Of a stretch of 29,804 nucleotides of DNA, positions 14,934 through 22,688 are shown piece after piece. Made by a program: the position numbers and the translations under genes. Source of the stretch: CAYVMN01 sp964452575 (GTDB taxonomy: Bacteria > Desulfobacterota > DSM-4660 > Desulfatiglandales > Desulfatiglandaceae); contig CAYVMN010000022.1 in NCBI GenBank assembly GCA_964452575.1, forward strand, positions 1 through 29,804, written 5' to 3'. The notes beneath the pieces are model-generated. The model did not search any database. It worked only from the letters and a program-made list of their open reading frames with translations, and had not been told where the DNA came from. The stretch's first letter is position 1. Each line of letters begins with the position of its first letter.

Positions 14934-15863
14934 GTGAGGAAATTTGACCATAAAGATCTCTTGGGAATTGGGCAGTTGTCCGTCGAAGATATTGAGCTTA
15001 TACTAGATACGGCAGCATCACTAAAAGAGATTTCCACACGGGACATAAAAAAGGCCCCTACCCTCAGGGGTAAGAGCGTGGTCAATTTTTTTTATGAACC
15101 CAGCACGAGAACCCGCGCCTCTTTTGAGATGGCCGCAAAGAGACTCAGCGCTGACACCATAAGCCTTTCCGCCTCAGGGAGCAGCATGGTAAAGGGGGAA
15201 ACCCTTATTGACACGGCAAGAAATCTTCAGGCCATGAACCCTGATCTCATTGTAATTAGACATTCCTCGAGCGGGGCCCCCCATCTGTTGTCAAACAGGG
15301 TGGAGGCAGGGATCATTAATGCGGGGGACGGGATAAATGAACACCCAACCCAGGCCTTGCTCGATTTATTCACTATCCGGGAAAAGAAAGGGAGAATCAA
15401 AGGGTTGAAGGTGGCCATAATAGGGGATATCACCCACAGCCGCGTGGCCAGATCCAACGTGATCGGATTGACCAAAATGGGGGCTGAGGTGACTGTCTCA
15501 GGGCCCCCAACCATGATTCCCGTCGGTATTGAGGCCCTTGGAGTGAGGGTGATCTATAACCCTGGGGAAGCGGTTAAAGACAAGGATGTGGTCATGCTGC
15601 TGCGGATACAACTGGAGAGGCAGAGTAGGGTACAATTCCCGGGTCTCAGGGAATACGCCTCCTTTTTTGGCATGAATAGAGATGTCTTAGGTCTTGCAAA
15701 ACCAGATGTGATTGTGATGCATCCAGGGCCCATGAATCGAGGAGTGGAGATAACCTCTGAAGTGGCGGACGGGCCGCATTCGGTTATTCTTGACCAGGTA
15801 GCCAACGGGGTGGCGGTCCGTATGGCGATACTCTATCTCTTGATTGGAGGATCCAGGAATTGA
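14934..15863 (+). CDS. pyrB: Aspartate carbamoyltransferase catalytic subunit
   Basis: The 309-residue protein condenses carbamoyl phosphate with aspartate, the committed step of pyrimidine synthesis. The carbamoyl-phosphate loop FYEPSTRTRASFE is at residues 53-65 (Ser57-Thr58-Arg59-Thr60), followed by HPTQALLDLF at about 137 and the aspartate-domain segment VMLLRIQLERQ. Start GTG 14934 has GAGGAG at 14922-14927. No pyrI regulatory-chain gene follows; pyrC does, overlapping by 4 nt. Expression is likely controlled by the upstream attenuator. Confidence 0.97.
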   Translation: MRKFDHKDLLGIGQLSVEDIELILDTAASLKEISTRDIKKAPTLRGKSVVNFFYEPSTRTRASFEMAAKRLSADTISLSASGSSMVKGETLIDTARNLQAMNPDLIVIRHSSSGAPHLLSNRVEAGIINAGDGINEHPTQALLDLFTIREKKGRIKGLKVAIIGDITHSRVARSNVIGLTKMGAEVTVSGPPTMIPVGIEALGVRVIYNPGEAVKDKDVVMLLRIQLERQSRVQFPGLREYASFFGMNRDVLGLAKPDVIVMHPGPMNRGVEITSEVADGPHSVILDQVANGVAVRMAILYLLIGGSRN

Positions 15864-17149
15864 TAACGTGGATTAAGTCTGGTTCTTTGGTGGACCCTGT
15901 AAGAGGGGTTGTGGAAAGGGCCGAATTGATCATTGAGAAGGGGAAGATCGCCAGGATCCTGCCCCCCGGCTCAGCCAGAGAGAAAGGTCCTAAGATAAGG
16001 ATCATCGATGCATCTGACAAGCTTATTATTCCCGGCCTAGTAGATATGCACGTTCATCTACGAGAGCCAGGACATGAATACAAGGAGACCGTTGCTACAG
16101 GGGGAAAGGCGGGTGTGTCAGGCGGTTTTGCGGCCCTGGCCTGTATGCCCAATACCGACCCCCCAAATGACTGCCGGTCTGTCACAGAATTCATCTTGGA
16201 GCAGGCGAGGGAGGCGGGTCTTTGTAGAATCCTTCCTGTTGCGGCCATAACAGTAGGACAGAAAGGAGAGACACTCACCGAGTTCGGGGATCTCAGGGCG
16301 GCAGGTGCAGTCGCCCTCTCTGACGACGGCTTTTCAGTGAAGAATAGTGAAGTAATGAGAAGGGCGCTTGAATATGCCCGTTATCACAGCCTCGCCGTCA
16401 TATCCCATTGTGAGGATGTTACCCTGTCCGGGAACGGGGTTATGCATGAAGGGGTGGTATCAACCCGGATTGGCTTGCCGGGGATACCTTCGGCAAGTGA
16501 AGAGATTATGGTCTATCGTGATTTGTGTCTTGCAAGGCTGACAAAATGTCCGGTCCACATCGCCCACGTAAGTACTGCTGGATCGGTTGAGCTGATAAAG
16601 AGGGCGAAGGAAGAAGGGGTGCCGGTTTCGGCGGAGACGGCCCCCCATTACTTCACCCTGGATCATCATGAGATCATAGGATATAATACCCATGCCAAGG
16701 TGAATCCCCCACTGAGGGCCCCTGAGGATGTCCAGGCAATCAAGGAGGGGCTCGCCGCAGGTATCATTGACGTGATTGCCACGGACCATGCCCCTCATAG
16801 TAGTCTAGAAAAGGAACTGGAGTTTGATAATGCCGCCTTCGGAATGATCGGCCTGGAGACCGCGTTGCCCCTGACCTTGGAGCTGGTGAGGGGGGGAGTC
16901 CTGGGGTTGGCCGAGGCCATAAAGAAGTTGTCCTATAACCCCGCCTCCATACTTGGGATTCACGCGGGCGGTATAGAGGAGGGTGGCAGGGCCGATCTGG
17001 CAATGATAGATCCGGAATATGAATATGTCTTTGAGGAGGCAGACATCCTTTCAAAGAGCAGGAACTCCCCTTTTGTAGGGAAGAGATTGAGGGGGCGAAA
17101 TGAACTGACAATGATTGGAGGGGAGATTGTCTGGCAAAGAAGACTATAG
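15860..17149 (+). CDS. pyrC: Dihydroorotase, class I
   Basis: The 429-residue amidohydrolase interconverts carbamoyl-aspartate and dihydroorotate. Metal ligands are visible: VDMHVHLREPG (His64, His66), ALSDDGFSV (Asp155/156), SHCED (His183), HIAHVST (His236) and ATDHAPH (Asp309, His310, His313). The start is TTG 15860 overlapping the pyrB TGA as TTGA, so the pair is translationally coupled. Class I enzymes are often paired with or bind aspartate carbamoyltransferase, which fits this arrangement. Its 3' end overlaps the downstream regulator gene by 23 nt. Confidence 0.96.
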   Translation: MITWIKSGSLVDPVRGVVERAELIIEKGKIARILPPGSAREKGPKIRIIDASDKLIIPGLVDMHVHLREPGHEYKETVATGGKAGVSGGFAALACMPNTDPPNDCRSVTEFILEQAREAGLCRILPVAAITVGQKGETLTEFGDLRAAGAVALSDDGFSVKNSEVMRRALEYARYHSLAVISHCEDVTLSGNGVMHEGVVSTRIGLPGIPSASEEIMVYRDLCLARLTKCPVHIAHVSTAGSVELIKRAKEEGVPVSAETAPHYFTLDHHEIIGYNTHAKVNPPLRAPEDVQAIKEGLAAGIIDVIATDHAPHSSLEKELEFDNAAFGMIGLETALPLTLELVRGGVLGLAEAIKKLSYNPASILGIHAGGIEEGGRADLAMIDPEYEYVFEEADILSKSRNSPFVGKRLRGRNELTMIGGEIVWQRRL

Positions 17150-18518
17150 CATCTTTGTTGTCGATGATGAAAGGAGCATGCGGGAGTTCCTGGACATCAT
17201 GTTGACCAAGGAAGGTTACAGTGTCACCCTCGCAGAAAGTGGAGAAGAGGCCTTTCGAATCCTGGATGAGAAGACCTTTGACCTGGTCATTACCGATATT
17301 CGCATGAAAGATATTGACGGAATCGGGGTCTTGAAAAAGGCAAAGGCCGTGGCCCCGGATACCGTGGTGGTCCTGATTTCGGCGTTCGCCACTGCCCAGA
17401 CAGCTGTTGAGGCCATGAAAGAGGGGGCCTATGATTATATCCCAAAGCCTTTTAAGGTGAATGATTTTAAGAGGATCGTCAGAGATGCCCTGGTATCAAG
17501 CGGGGGATCTGTTGGAGAAGGGGGGGAGGAGTCCTCAAAGAACCGTTATCACTTTGGCTGGTTGATTGGTGAAAGCCCTCAGATAAGGAAGGTTTACGAT
17601 CTCATCAGGCGGGTCTCCCAGACCAGGAGCAATATCCTTGTCTCAGGGGAGAGCGGGACCGGGAAAGAACTGGTGGCAAGGGCTATACATGAATTAAGCG
17701 ATAGAAAAGACAGGCCTTTTGTGGTCATAAATTGCGCAGGCATACCGGAAAGCCTGATTGAGAGTGAACTGTTCGGCTACAAAAAGGGGGCCTTTACAGG
17801 AGCTGCCACCAATAAGGAAGGCCTATTTGAGGTAGCAGATGGCGGAACGGTCTTTCTCGACGAGGTCGGTGAGCTTTCGCCCACCATTCAGGTTAAACTA
17901 CTCAGGGTGATACAAGGGAGGACCTTTACTGCCGTAGGGGGCACTGAAGAGAAGACTGTTGACGTGAGGTTCATATCAGCCACCAACAAGGACCTGGAGA
18001 AGGAGGTGATAGGCAAGAACTTCAGGGAAGACCTATATTTCAGGATCAACGTGATAAATATTCTTATACCACCTCTCAGGGAAAGGATTGGAGATTTGCC
18101 TTTATTGGCACAGCATTTTCTTGAGAAGTATTCCAGGGAACTCGGGAAAGACATCAAGAAGATCTCTGCCTATGCCATGGACCTCCTTGGACAATACTAT
18201 TTTCCAGGGAATGTGAGGGAGCTGGAAAACATAATCGAACGCAGTGTTGCCCTTGAGACCTCCAATATTGTCTTACCTGAAAGCCTTACCCTTTCCAATT
18301 TTAGAGATGGTGAAGTGGCACGAAGGAGGCGAAGGTACGATATTAGGCAGGACGGTATTAAGCTTGATGAGGTCATGGCCGAGATAGAGAAAAACTACAT
18401 CATTGAGGCCTTGGAAATGGCACATGGATCAAAACAAGAGACAGCGGAGCTCCTGGATATCAGCATGAGATCACTGAGGTATAGGCTAGATAAGTTGGGT
18501 TTGCATTTTACAGATTAG
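17127..18518 (+). CDS. Sigma-54-dependent response regulator, NtrC/PilR-like
   Basis: From TTG 17127, with GGAGG at 17117-17121 inside pyrC, the product has 463 residues; TTG 17115 is an alternative. The receiver domain (about 8-120) has Asp13, Asp14, phospho-acceptor Asp57, Ser85 and Lys107. The AAA+ domain has Walker A GESGTGKE (174-181), the sigma-54-contacting GAFTGA loop (221-226) and Walker B TVFLDE (241-246). The C-terminal Fis-type helix-turn-helix ends with ISMRSLRYRLDKLGL, a PilR-like ending. It would activate sigma-54 promoters when phosphorylated. No histidine kinase is adjacent, and I saw no clear -24/-12 promoter in the window, so its targets are unknown. Confidence 0.93.
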   Translation: MSGKEDYSIFVVDDERSMREFLDIMLTKEGYSVTLAESGEEAFRILDEKTFDLVITDIRMKDIDGIGVLKKAKAVAPDTVVVLISAFATAQTAVEAMKEGAYDYIPKPFKVNDFKRIVRDALVSSGGSVGEGGEESSKNRYHFGWLIGESPQIRKVYDLIRRVSQTRSNILVSGESGTGKELVARAIHELSDRKDRPFVVINCAGIPESLIESELFGYKKGAFTGAATNKEGLFEVADGGTVFLDEVGELSPTIQVKLLRVIQGRTFTAVGGTEEKTVDVRFISATNKDLEKEVIGKNFREDLYFRINVINILIPPLRERIGDLPLLAQHFLEKYSRELGKDIKKISAYAMDLLGQYYFPGNVRELENIIERSVALETSNIVLPESLTLSNFRDGEVARRRRRYDIRQDGIKLDEVMAEIEKNYIIEALEMAHGSKQETAELLDISMRSLRYRLDKLGLHFTD

Positions 18519-18547
18519 GTCAGTCGTTTTTGCCTCCAAGCTCCCTC

Positions 18548-18584
18548 GCAGGGTTTTACACGAGACATGTTTTGCGAAACCTGC
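18548..18584 (+). other. Imperfect hairpin upstream of the DUF1847-like gene
   Basis: GCAGG-G-TTT (18548-18556) pairs with AAACCTGC (18577-18584) with one bulged G and a 20-nt loop. It lies between the response regulator and the next gene, without a T-run. It may be a weak rho-dependent end or a regulatory structure. Nothing else is recognisable in this 99-nt gap. Confidence 0.25.
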
Positions 18585-18617
18585 CACTTGCTCTCCGTAT
18601 TATAAAAGGAGATTGTC

Positions 18618-19313
18618 ATGGAAGAGAGGGATCCCCGTTTGCCGTCTTGCGCCTCATGTAATCATGAGCCCCGAAAGAAGGTCTGTTATACAGAGGATGG
18701 AGTGGGATCGAATGGGTGCCCCACTTTGCTTTACAAAGAGGTCCTGGCCGAGGCGAGCGAAGAATATGGCCTCTCTGAAGTCAGGGAGTTTGCCAGGCAG
18801 AGTTCAATTCAAGAGTCCCAAGGTTATGCCAATCGGGACAAAAGGCCTTACATCATACAGCCTACCAAGACGCGTATGGAGGAGATTTGTGAGTTCGCCC
18901 AAAGGATGGGCTATAAGGTGCTTGGGCTCGCCTTTTGCGTCGGGTTATTCAGGGAGGCCAGAATAGTGGAAGAGATCTTGCAGGACCGTGGATTTAATGT
19001 GGTCTCCGTTATCTGCAAAGCGGGGAGAGTACCCAAGGAAGCAATAGGGGTTAAGGACGATGAGAAGGTCTATCAGGGCACGCATGAAAGCATGTGTAAC
19101 CCCATCTACCAGGCCAAGTTGCTGAATTATAAGCAAACAGAGTTCAATATCCTTCTGGGCCTGTGCGTGGGGCACGACTCCCTCTTTTTCAAATATGCCC
19201 AAGCGCCCACAACTGTCCTGGCGGTGAAAGACCGGGTAACCGGCCACAATCCCCTGGCGGCCATTTACCTTTCTGGGTCCTACTACCGGAAGATCAAGAG
19301 GGCAGATCTCTGA
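18618..19313 (+). CDS. DUF1847-family cysteine-rich protein
   Basis: The 231-residue soluble protein resembles the DUF1847 family of anaerobes and archaea. The N-terminus has a cysteine cluster (Cys11, Cys14, Cys23, Cys34: SCASCNH, VCYT, GCPT) suited to metal or Fe-S binding. A Rossmann-like part follows (KVLGLAFCVGLFREARIVEEIL, FNVVSVICKAGRVPKE), and the end has NILLGLCVGHDSLFFKYA and VLAVKDRVTGHNPLAAIYL. The biochemical function is unknown. ATG 18618 has AAGGAGA upstream. It stands alone, with gaps on both sides, downstream of the sigma-54 regulator. Confidence 0.85.
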   Translation: MEERDPRLPSCASCNHEPRKKVCYTEDGVGSNGCPTLLYKEVLAEASEEYGLSEVREFARQSSIQESQGYANRDKRPYIIQPTKTRMEEICEFAQRMGYKVLGLAFCVGLFREARIVEEILQDRGFNVVSVICKAGRVPKEAIGVKDDEKVYQGTHESMCNPIYQAKLLNYKQTEFNILLGLCVGHDSLFFKYAQAPTTVLAVKDRVTGHNPLAAIYLSGSYYRKIKRADL

Positions 19314-19375
19314 GCCCTATCAAGAGAAATTGATAAGACGACCTGCCTGAGCAATTCAAACACGGGTCAAACCGC

Positions 19376-19405
19376 TTGACGACCTGGCCGATCGGCGGGT
19401 AAGAT
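19376..19405 (+). promoter_or_regulatory. Putative sigma-70 promoter for the coiled-coil lipoprotein
   Basis: TTGACG (19376-19381), an 18-nt spacer and TAAGAT (19400-19405) lie 55 nt upstream of ATG 19461 in the gap after the DUF1847-like gene. The match is 5/6 and 4/6 to consensus. Activity is inferred only. Confidence 0.4.
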
Positions 19406-19460
19406 CCACGAAACGTTGAAGAAAATGGGATGCCACAGGATTCTTAAGAAGGAGGTGACT

Positions 19461-20102
19461 ATGTTTCGAATACCTTTATTTATCTTTATTGTAGTGGTGG
19501 CGCCTGTCCTTCAAGGATGCGGGGTCCTGGGGTTTTTCAAAGGAGACTCAAGAGAAGAGGCAATGGAGACAAAGCCGAAAACTGAGCAAGTTGCGGACGT
19601 GACGACCAGGCTTAGGATCGAAAACATAAACCTGAAGAGAGAAATTGATGCCCTCAAGAAGGAAAATGAAGAGATCAAGGAGCGGAATCTGAGAGAGACT
19701 GCAAAGGTGGAAGAAAAGAGTGGACTCCAGAATGAAGAGTTAAGGAAGCTAAGAGAGGAAAACCAGAGAATTGCGAGCGAAAATAGAGTACTCAAAGAAA
19801 GACTTGAAAGGCTTGAACAAAAAAAGGAGGTACGGGAACTAAAGGTGAAGGTGCTCAGTGGAGACGGTAATTTGGACTCTGCCAAGCAGATGGCGAAAAG
19901 GCTCATAGGCATGAATTACGAGATAAGAATGATAGATTATGCTCCCAGATCAGACTTCAAGAAGGATACGGTATACTTTGCACCCAAGGCTGAAAAGGAG
20001 GGCAAGAGTCTTAGGTCTGCCCTTGGAGCCAATACCGTCCTTAAACCTTTGACCTGGTCTTCTATTTTTGACCTCATAGTCGTGACAGGTAAAGGCCCAT
20101 AA
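19461..20102 (+). CDS. Coiled-coil lipoprotein with LytR_C-like C-terminal domain
   Basis: I place the start at ATG 19461, where AAGGAGGTG (19449-19457) is ideally spaced; an upstream in-frame ATG at 19416 lacks a signal. The 213-residue product has a hydrophobic signal ending in the lipobox VLQGC (Cys20), so it is probably a lipid-anchored envelope protein. Residues about 45-125 form a strong heptad-rich coiled coil (Leu/Glu/Lys repeats). Residues about 126-210 (ELKVKVLSGDGNLDSAKQMA ... FDLIVVTGKG) resemble the LytR C-terminal domain seen on envelope proteins. Function is unknown; a cell-envelope structural or polymer-binding role is inferred. Confidence 0.75.
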   Translation: MFRIPLFIFIVVVAPVLQGCGVLGFFKGDSREEAMETKPKTEQVADVTTRLRIENINLKREIDALKKENEEIKERNLRETAKVEEKSGLQNEELRKLREENQRIASENRVLKERLERLEQKKEVRELKVKVLSGDGNLDSAKQMAKRLIGMNYEIRMIDYAPRSDFKKDTVYFAPKAEKEGKSLRSALGANTVLKPLTWSSIFDLIVVTGKGP

Positions 20103-20275
20103 AGATATGATTCTTTGCCCCAATGACAGGACCAATAGGTCCCTGCTATCCGACAATCCCCAAAATTCGGCATGGTCCGAATCATTCAAATAGCCGCTGG
20201 CAACCATCGCCTTCACTGGATCGAACCGCGAACCCCTGAACCCTGAAGCCGTGAATTCTTACAGAGGCAGGATGC

Positions 20276-20304
20276 TTGACATAAGACAATGGATAGCCTA
20301 TGCT
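20276..20304 (+). promoter_or_regulatory. Putative sigma-70 promoter for the DUF6125-like gene
   Basis: TTGACA (20276-20281), a 17-nt spacer and TATGCT (20299-20304) lie about 70 nt upstream of the next start codon. The -35 box is perfect and the -10 box is 4/6. The rest of the 271-nt gap 20103-20373 holds no gene, only short GAACC-like micro-repeats at 20222-20245. Confidence 0.5.
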
Positions 20305-20373
20305 TCGTCGACCTGCAAAGGCGTGGTCACTGGTCCCTAGCCGATAAGACTAATAACAAAGGAGGAAAGGGTA

Positions 20374-20901
20374 TTGCCGTTGAATGAATTTCAGAGAGAA
20401 AAACTCTCGATGCTATCGAAAGAGGAATTGCTCGACTTCATTGACATGTTCCAGAAGAACTGGTGGAATCTCCAAAACAACTACATACTGTATATCAATA
20501 ATGAGTACGGAGAAGGGGCCGCAGTGAAGGTAGATGCCCACTGTTTCCCTGCCAATGCAAAGGTCCAGATGTATCGCTTGAGGAAGATGTTCGGGTTGAA
20601 GGAAGATCTCAAGTCTCTGAGGGACGCAATGATCCTCTCAACCATCTGGGCCAACGGCGATTATGAAATTCAGGACCTGGATGAGAATAGATTCAGGATT
20701 AAGGTGACCAATTGTTATCAGCAGGTAAGGAGACTTGAAGACGGTATCGGTGAGCTTGCCTGCAAACCGGCCGGTGTGGCGATTTGTGAGGCAGCGGCCG
20801 AAGTGATTAACCCCAAGGCACAGGTGAATTGCATTGTCTGTCCGCCAGACGATCACCCTAAGGATGTCTGGTGCGAATGGGAGTTTGAGATACCGGAATA
20901 G
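20374..20901 (+). CDS. DUF6125-like cytosolic protein of unknown function
   Basis: The 175-residue protein has an N-terminal helical part (LSKEELLDFIDMFQKNWWNLQNNYI), then VDAHCFPANAKVQMYRLRKMFGLK, and a Cys-rich C-terminal half with CYQQVRR, ACKPAG, CIVCPPDDHP and the final WCEWEFEIPE. From memory this pattern fits the DUF6125 family, distantly related to L-2-amino-thiazoline-4-carboxylate hydrolase-like proteins; that link cannot be checked here. TTG 20374 is preceded by AAGGAGGAAAGGG; TTG 20380 is an alternative. No signal peptide is seen. It stands alone and is followed convergently by the UxaA-family gene. Confidence 0.75.
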   Translation: MPLNEFQREKLSMLSKEELLDFIDMFQKNWWNLQNNYILYINNEYGEGAAVKVDAHCFPANAKVQMYRLRKMFGLKEDLKSLRDAMILSTIWANGDYEIQDLDENRFRIKVTNCYQQVRRLEDGIGELACKPAGVAICEAAAEVINPKAQVNCIVCPPDDHPKDVWCEWEFEIPE

Positions 20902-20937
20902 GTCATAGTCTTACAGGAGGGATTTCTGAGCCACTCC

Positions 20938-22467
20938 TTACATAACCGGTCCGATTTGCCACGGGACGAACTCGTTGTCTCCAAGGCCCAGTTTCTCGCT
21001 CTTTGTCTTCTTGCCTGAGGCAGTCTCCAGAATCAGGCGGAAGATCACCTCACCCATTTCTTGAACAGAGGCGTCTCCATCTACGATGCGGCCGCAGTTG
21101 ACATCCATGTCATGGCTTAGTCTTTGATACATTTCTGTATTCGATGCCACTTTGATCGATGGGACCGGCTTAAAGCCAGAGACACTGCCGCGTCCCGTTG
21201 TGAAACAGATGACATTTGCCCCGCCTGCAACCATCCCTGTTATGGAGACCGGATCATACCCCGGGGTGTCCATAAAGACCAATCCCTTTGTTAAGACCGG
21301 CTCTGCATAGCTGTAGACATCCACCAGGTTGGTATTACCCCCCTTGGATGATGCCCCCAGGGATTTTTCAAGTATGGTGGTCAGGCCCCCGGCCTTATTG
21401 CCCGGGCTAGGATTGTTGTCTATTTTTCCGCCAAGGGCCCTTGTGTATTGTTCCCACCATCGAATAAGGCCTATCAATTTCTCAGCTACCTCAGGGCTTG
21501 CAGCCCTTCTGGTAAGGAGATGCTCAGCCCCATAGATCTCCGGGGTTTCGCTAAGGATGGCGGTTCCTCCGTTTCGGACCAGGAGATCTACGGCAGCCCC
21601 AAGGGCCGGATTGGCCGAAATACCCGAGAACGCATCAGATCCCCCGCATTCAAGGCCCAATATGATATGGCTTGCATCTAAAGGAGCTCTTGTTGCCTGG
21701 TTTGCCTCGGAGAGGATCTCGCGAACTGCCTCCATGCCGCGGTTCACGGTCTCCCTGGTGCCCCCGGAGGCCTGGATTTCAACGCTGCGTAAGGATGGAC
21801 CTTTATTGAGACCCATGTTGCCTATGAGGCAGTCAATGTAGTTTACCTCGCACCCAAGCCCAACAAGGAGGATGCCCGCGAAGTTTGGGTGACGGGCATA
21901 TCCTGCCAGGGTACGTTGCAGCAGCCGGAATCCCTCGCCATCCGCTCCCATGCCACAACCTGTCCCGTGCCCAAGGGCGACCACACCATCCACATTGGGA
22001 AACTCGGCCAATATGCCAGGTGTAAATGAGTCAGCGATGAAGCGCGCAACGCTGGCAGAACAGTTGGCCGAGCTCAGGACACCAACATAGTTTCGAGTGG
22101 CCACTTTACCATCCACACGTACAAAACCGTGAAACCCGGCACGATCGTCTGCCGGTACGAATTCTGTGGGCCTTTCGTCTTGACCTATGGCGTAATCGCG
22201 GACAAACTCCAGGATTTTAACGTTGTGGGTATGTACGTGATGGCCCGGCTTGACGGTTGAGGAGGCAAAGCCTATGACCTGGCCATACTTTCGGACAGGC
22301 TCACTTTTATTGATTTTTCGAATCGCCACCTTGTGCCCGGCGGGTATTTTTTCTTGGCATACTACATCACCCATGTCAAGCGCAGTTCCAGGCGAAAGCT
22401 CCTTAAGGGCTACGGCGATATTATCATCCGGACTAAGGCGGATCACTGTCGGTTTTTCTCTTGTCAT
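20938..22467 (-). CDS. UxaA/altronate dehydratase-family hydrolase
   Basis: The 509-residue product has an N-terminal SAF domain (about residues 10-85, IRLSPDDNIAVALKEL, AGHKVAIRKI). It is followed by the UxaA/GarD catalytic domain with GYVGVLSS-like KVATRNYVGVLSSANCSASV, ALGHGTGCGM, GLECGGSDAFSGISANPALG, and the C-terminal FMDTPGYDPVSITGMVAGGANVICFTTGRGS. Known members dehydrate altronate or galactarate using a divalent metal. No sugar-acid isomerase, oxidoreductase, aldolase or transporter gene lies near, so the substrate is unknown. It is the only - strand gene between 14 and 27 kb; its upstream region is shared with the divergent short lipoprotein gene. Confidence 0.88.
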   Translation of the reverse strand: MTREKPTVIRLSPDDNIAVALKELSPGTALDMGDVVCQEKIPAGHKVAIRKINKSEPVRKYGQVIGFASSTVKPGHHVHTHNVKILEFVRDYAIGQDERPTEFVPADDRAGFHGFVRVDGKVATRNYVGVLSSANCSASVARFIADSFTPGILAEFPNVDGVVALGHGTGCGMGADGEGFRLLQRTLAGYARHPNFAGILLVGLGCEVNYIDCLIGNMGLNKGPSLRSVEIQASGGTRETVNRGMEAVREILSEANQATRAPLDASHIILGLECGGSDAFSGISANPALGAAVDLLVRNGGTAILSETPEIYGAEHLLTRRAASPEVAEKLIGLIRWWEQYTRALGGKIDNNPSPGNKAGGLTTILEKSLGASSKGGNTNLVDVYSYAEPVLTKGLVFMDTPGYDPVSITGMVAGGANVICFTTGRGSVSGFKPVPSIKVASNTEMYQRLSHDMDVNCGRIVDGDASVQEMGEVIFRLILETASGKKTKSEKLGLGDNEFVPWQIGPVM

Positions 22468-22537
22468 TACAAACTCTCAGGGTTTCTCATGATATTACGA
22501 ACGGGTCGACTAAACCAAAAGGGCACATATTAGCTGA

Positions 22538-22565
22538 TTGACATTATGACAAAAGCAGCTAAAAA
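22538..22565 (+). promoter_or_regulatory. Weak putative promoter in the divergent gap
   Basis: TTGACA (22538-22543), a 16-nt spacer and TAAAAA (22560-22565) face the + strand short lipoprotein gene. The -35 box is perfect; the -10 box is poor. The 221-nt gap 22468-22688 between the UxaA-family gene and the lipoprotein also contains an AAAAGC...GCTTTTTT inverted repeat (22551-22578) and no gene. Confidence 0.25.
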
Positions 22566-22688
22566 AGAGAAGCTTTTTTATTAGGTGTGAAGGGCCTGGT
22601 TTTTGTTGATATAAGATCTGAGAGCGGATAATAAGAGGAAGAAGGGATTTGCCTATACGCCCACCAAACCCAGGGAGGTGGAGATAAC

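Noticed and set aside
20222..20250. GAACC-like micro-repeats and a reverse-strand GGTTCGATCC resembling a tRNA T-arm
   Set aside because: The flanking bases do not form a T-stem and no acceptor or anticodon arm is present. Treated as chance or a decayed fragment.
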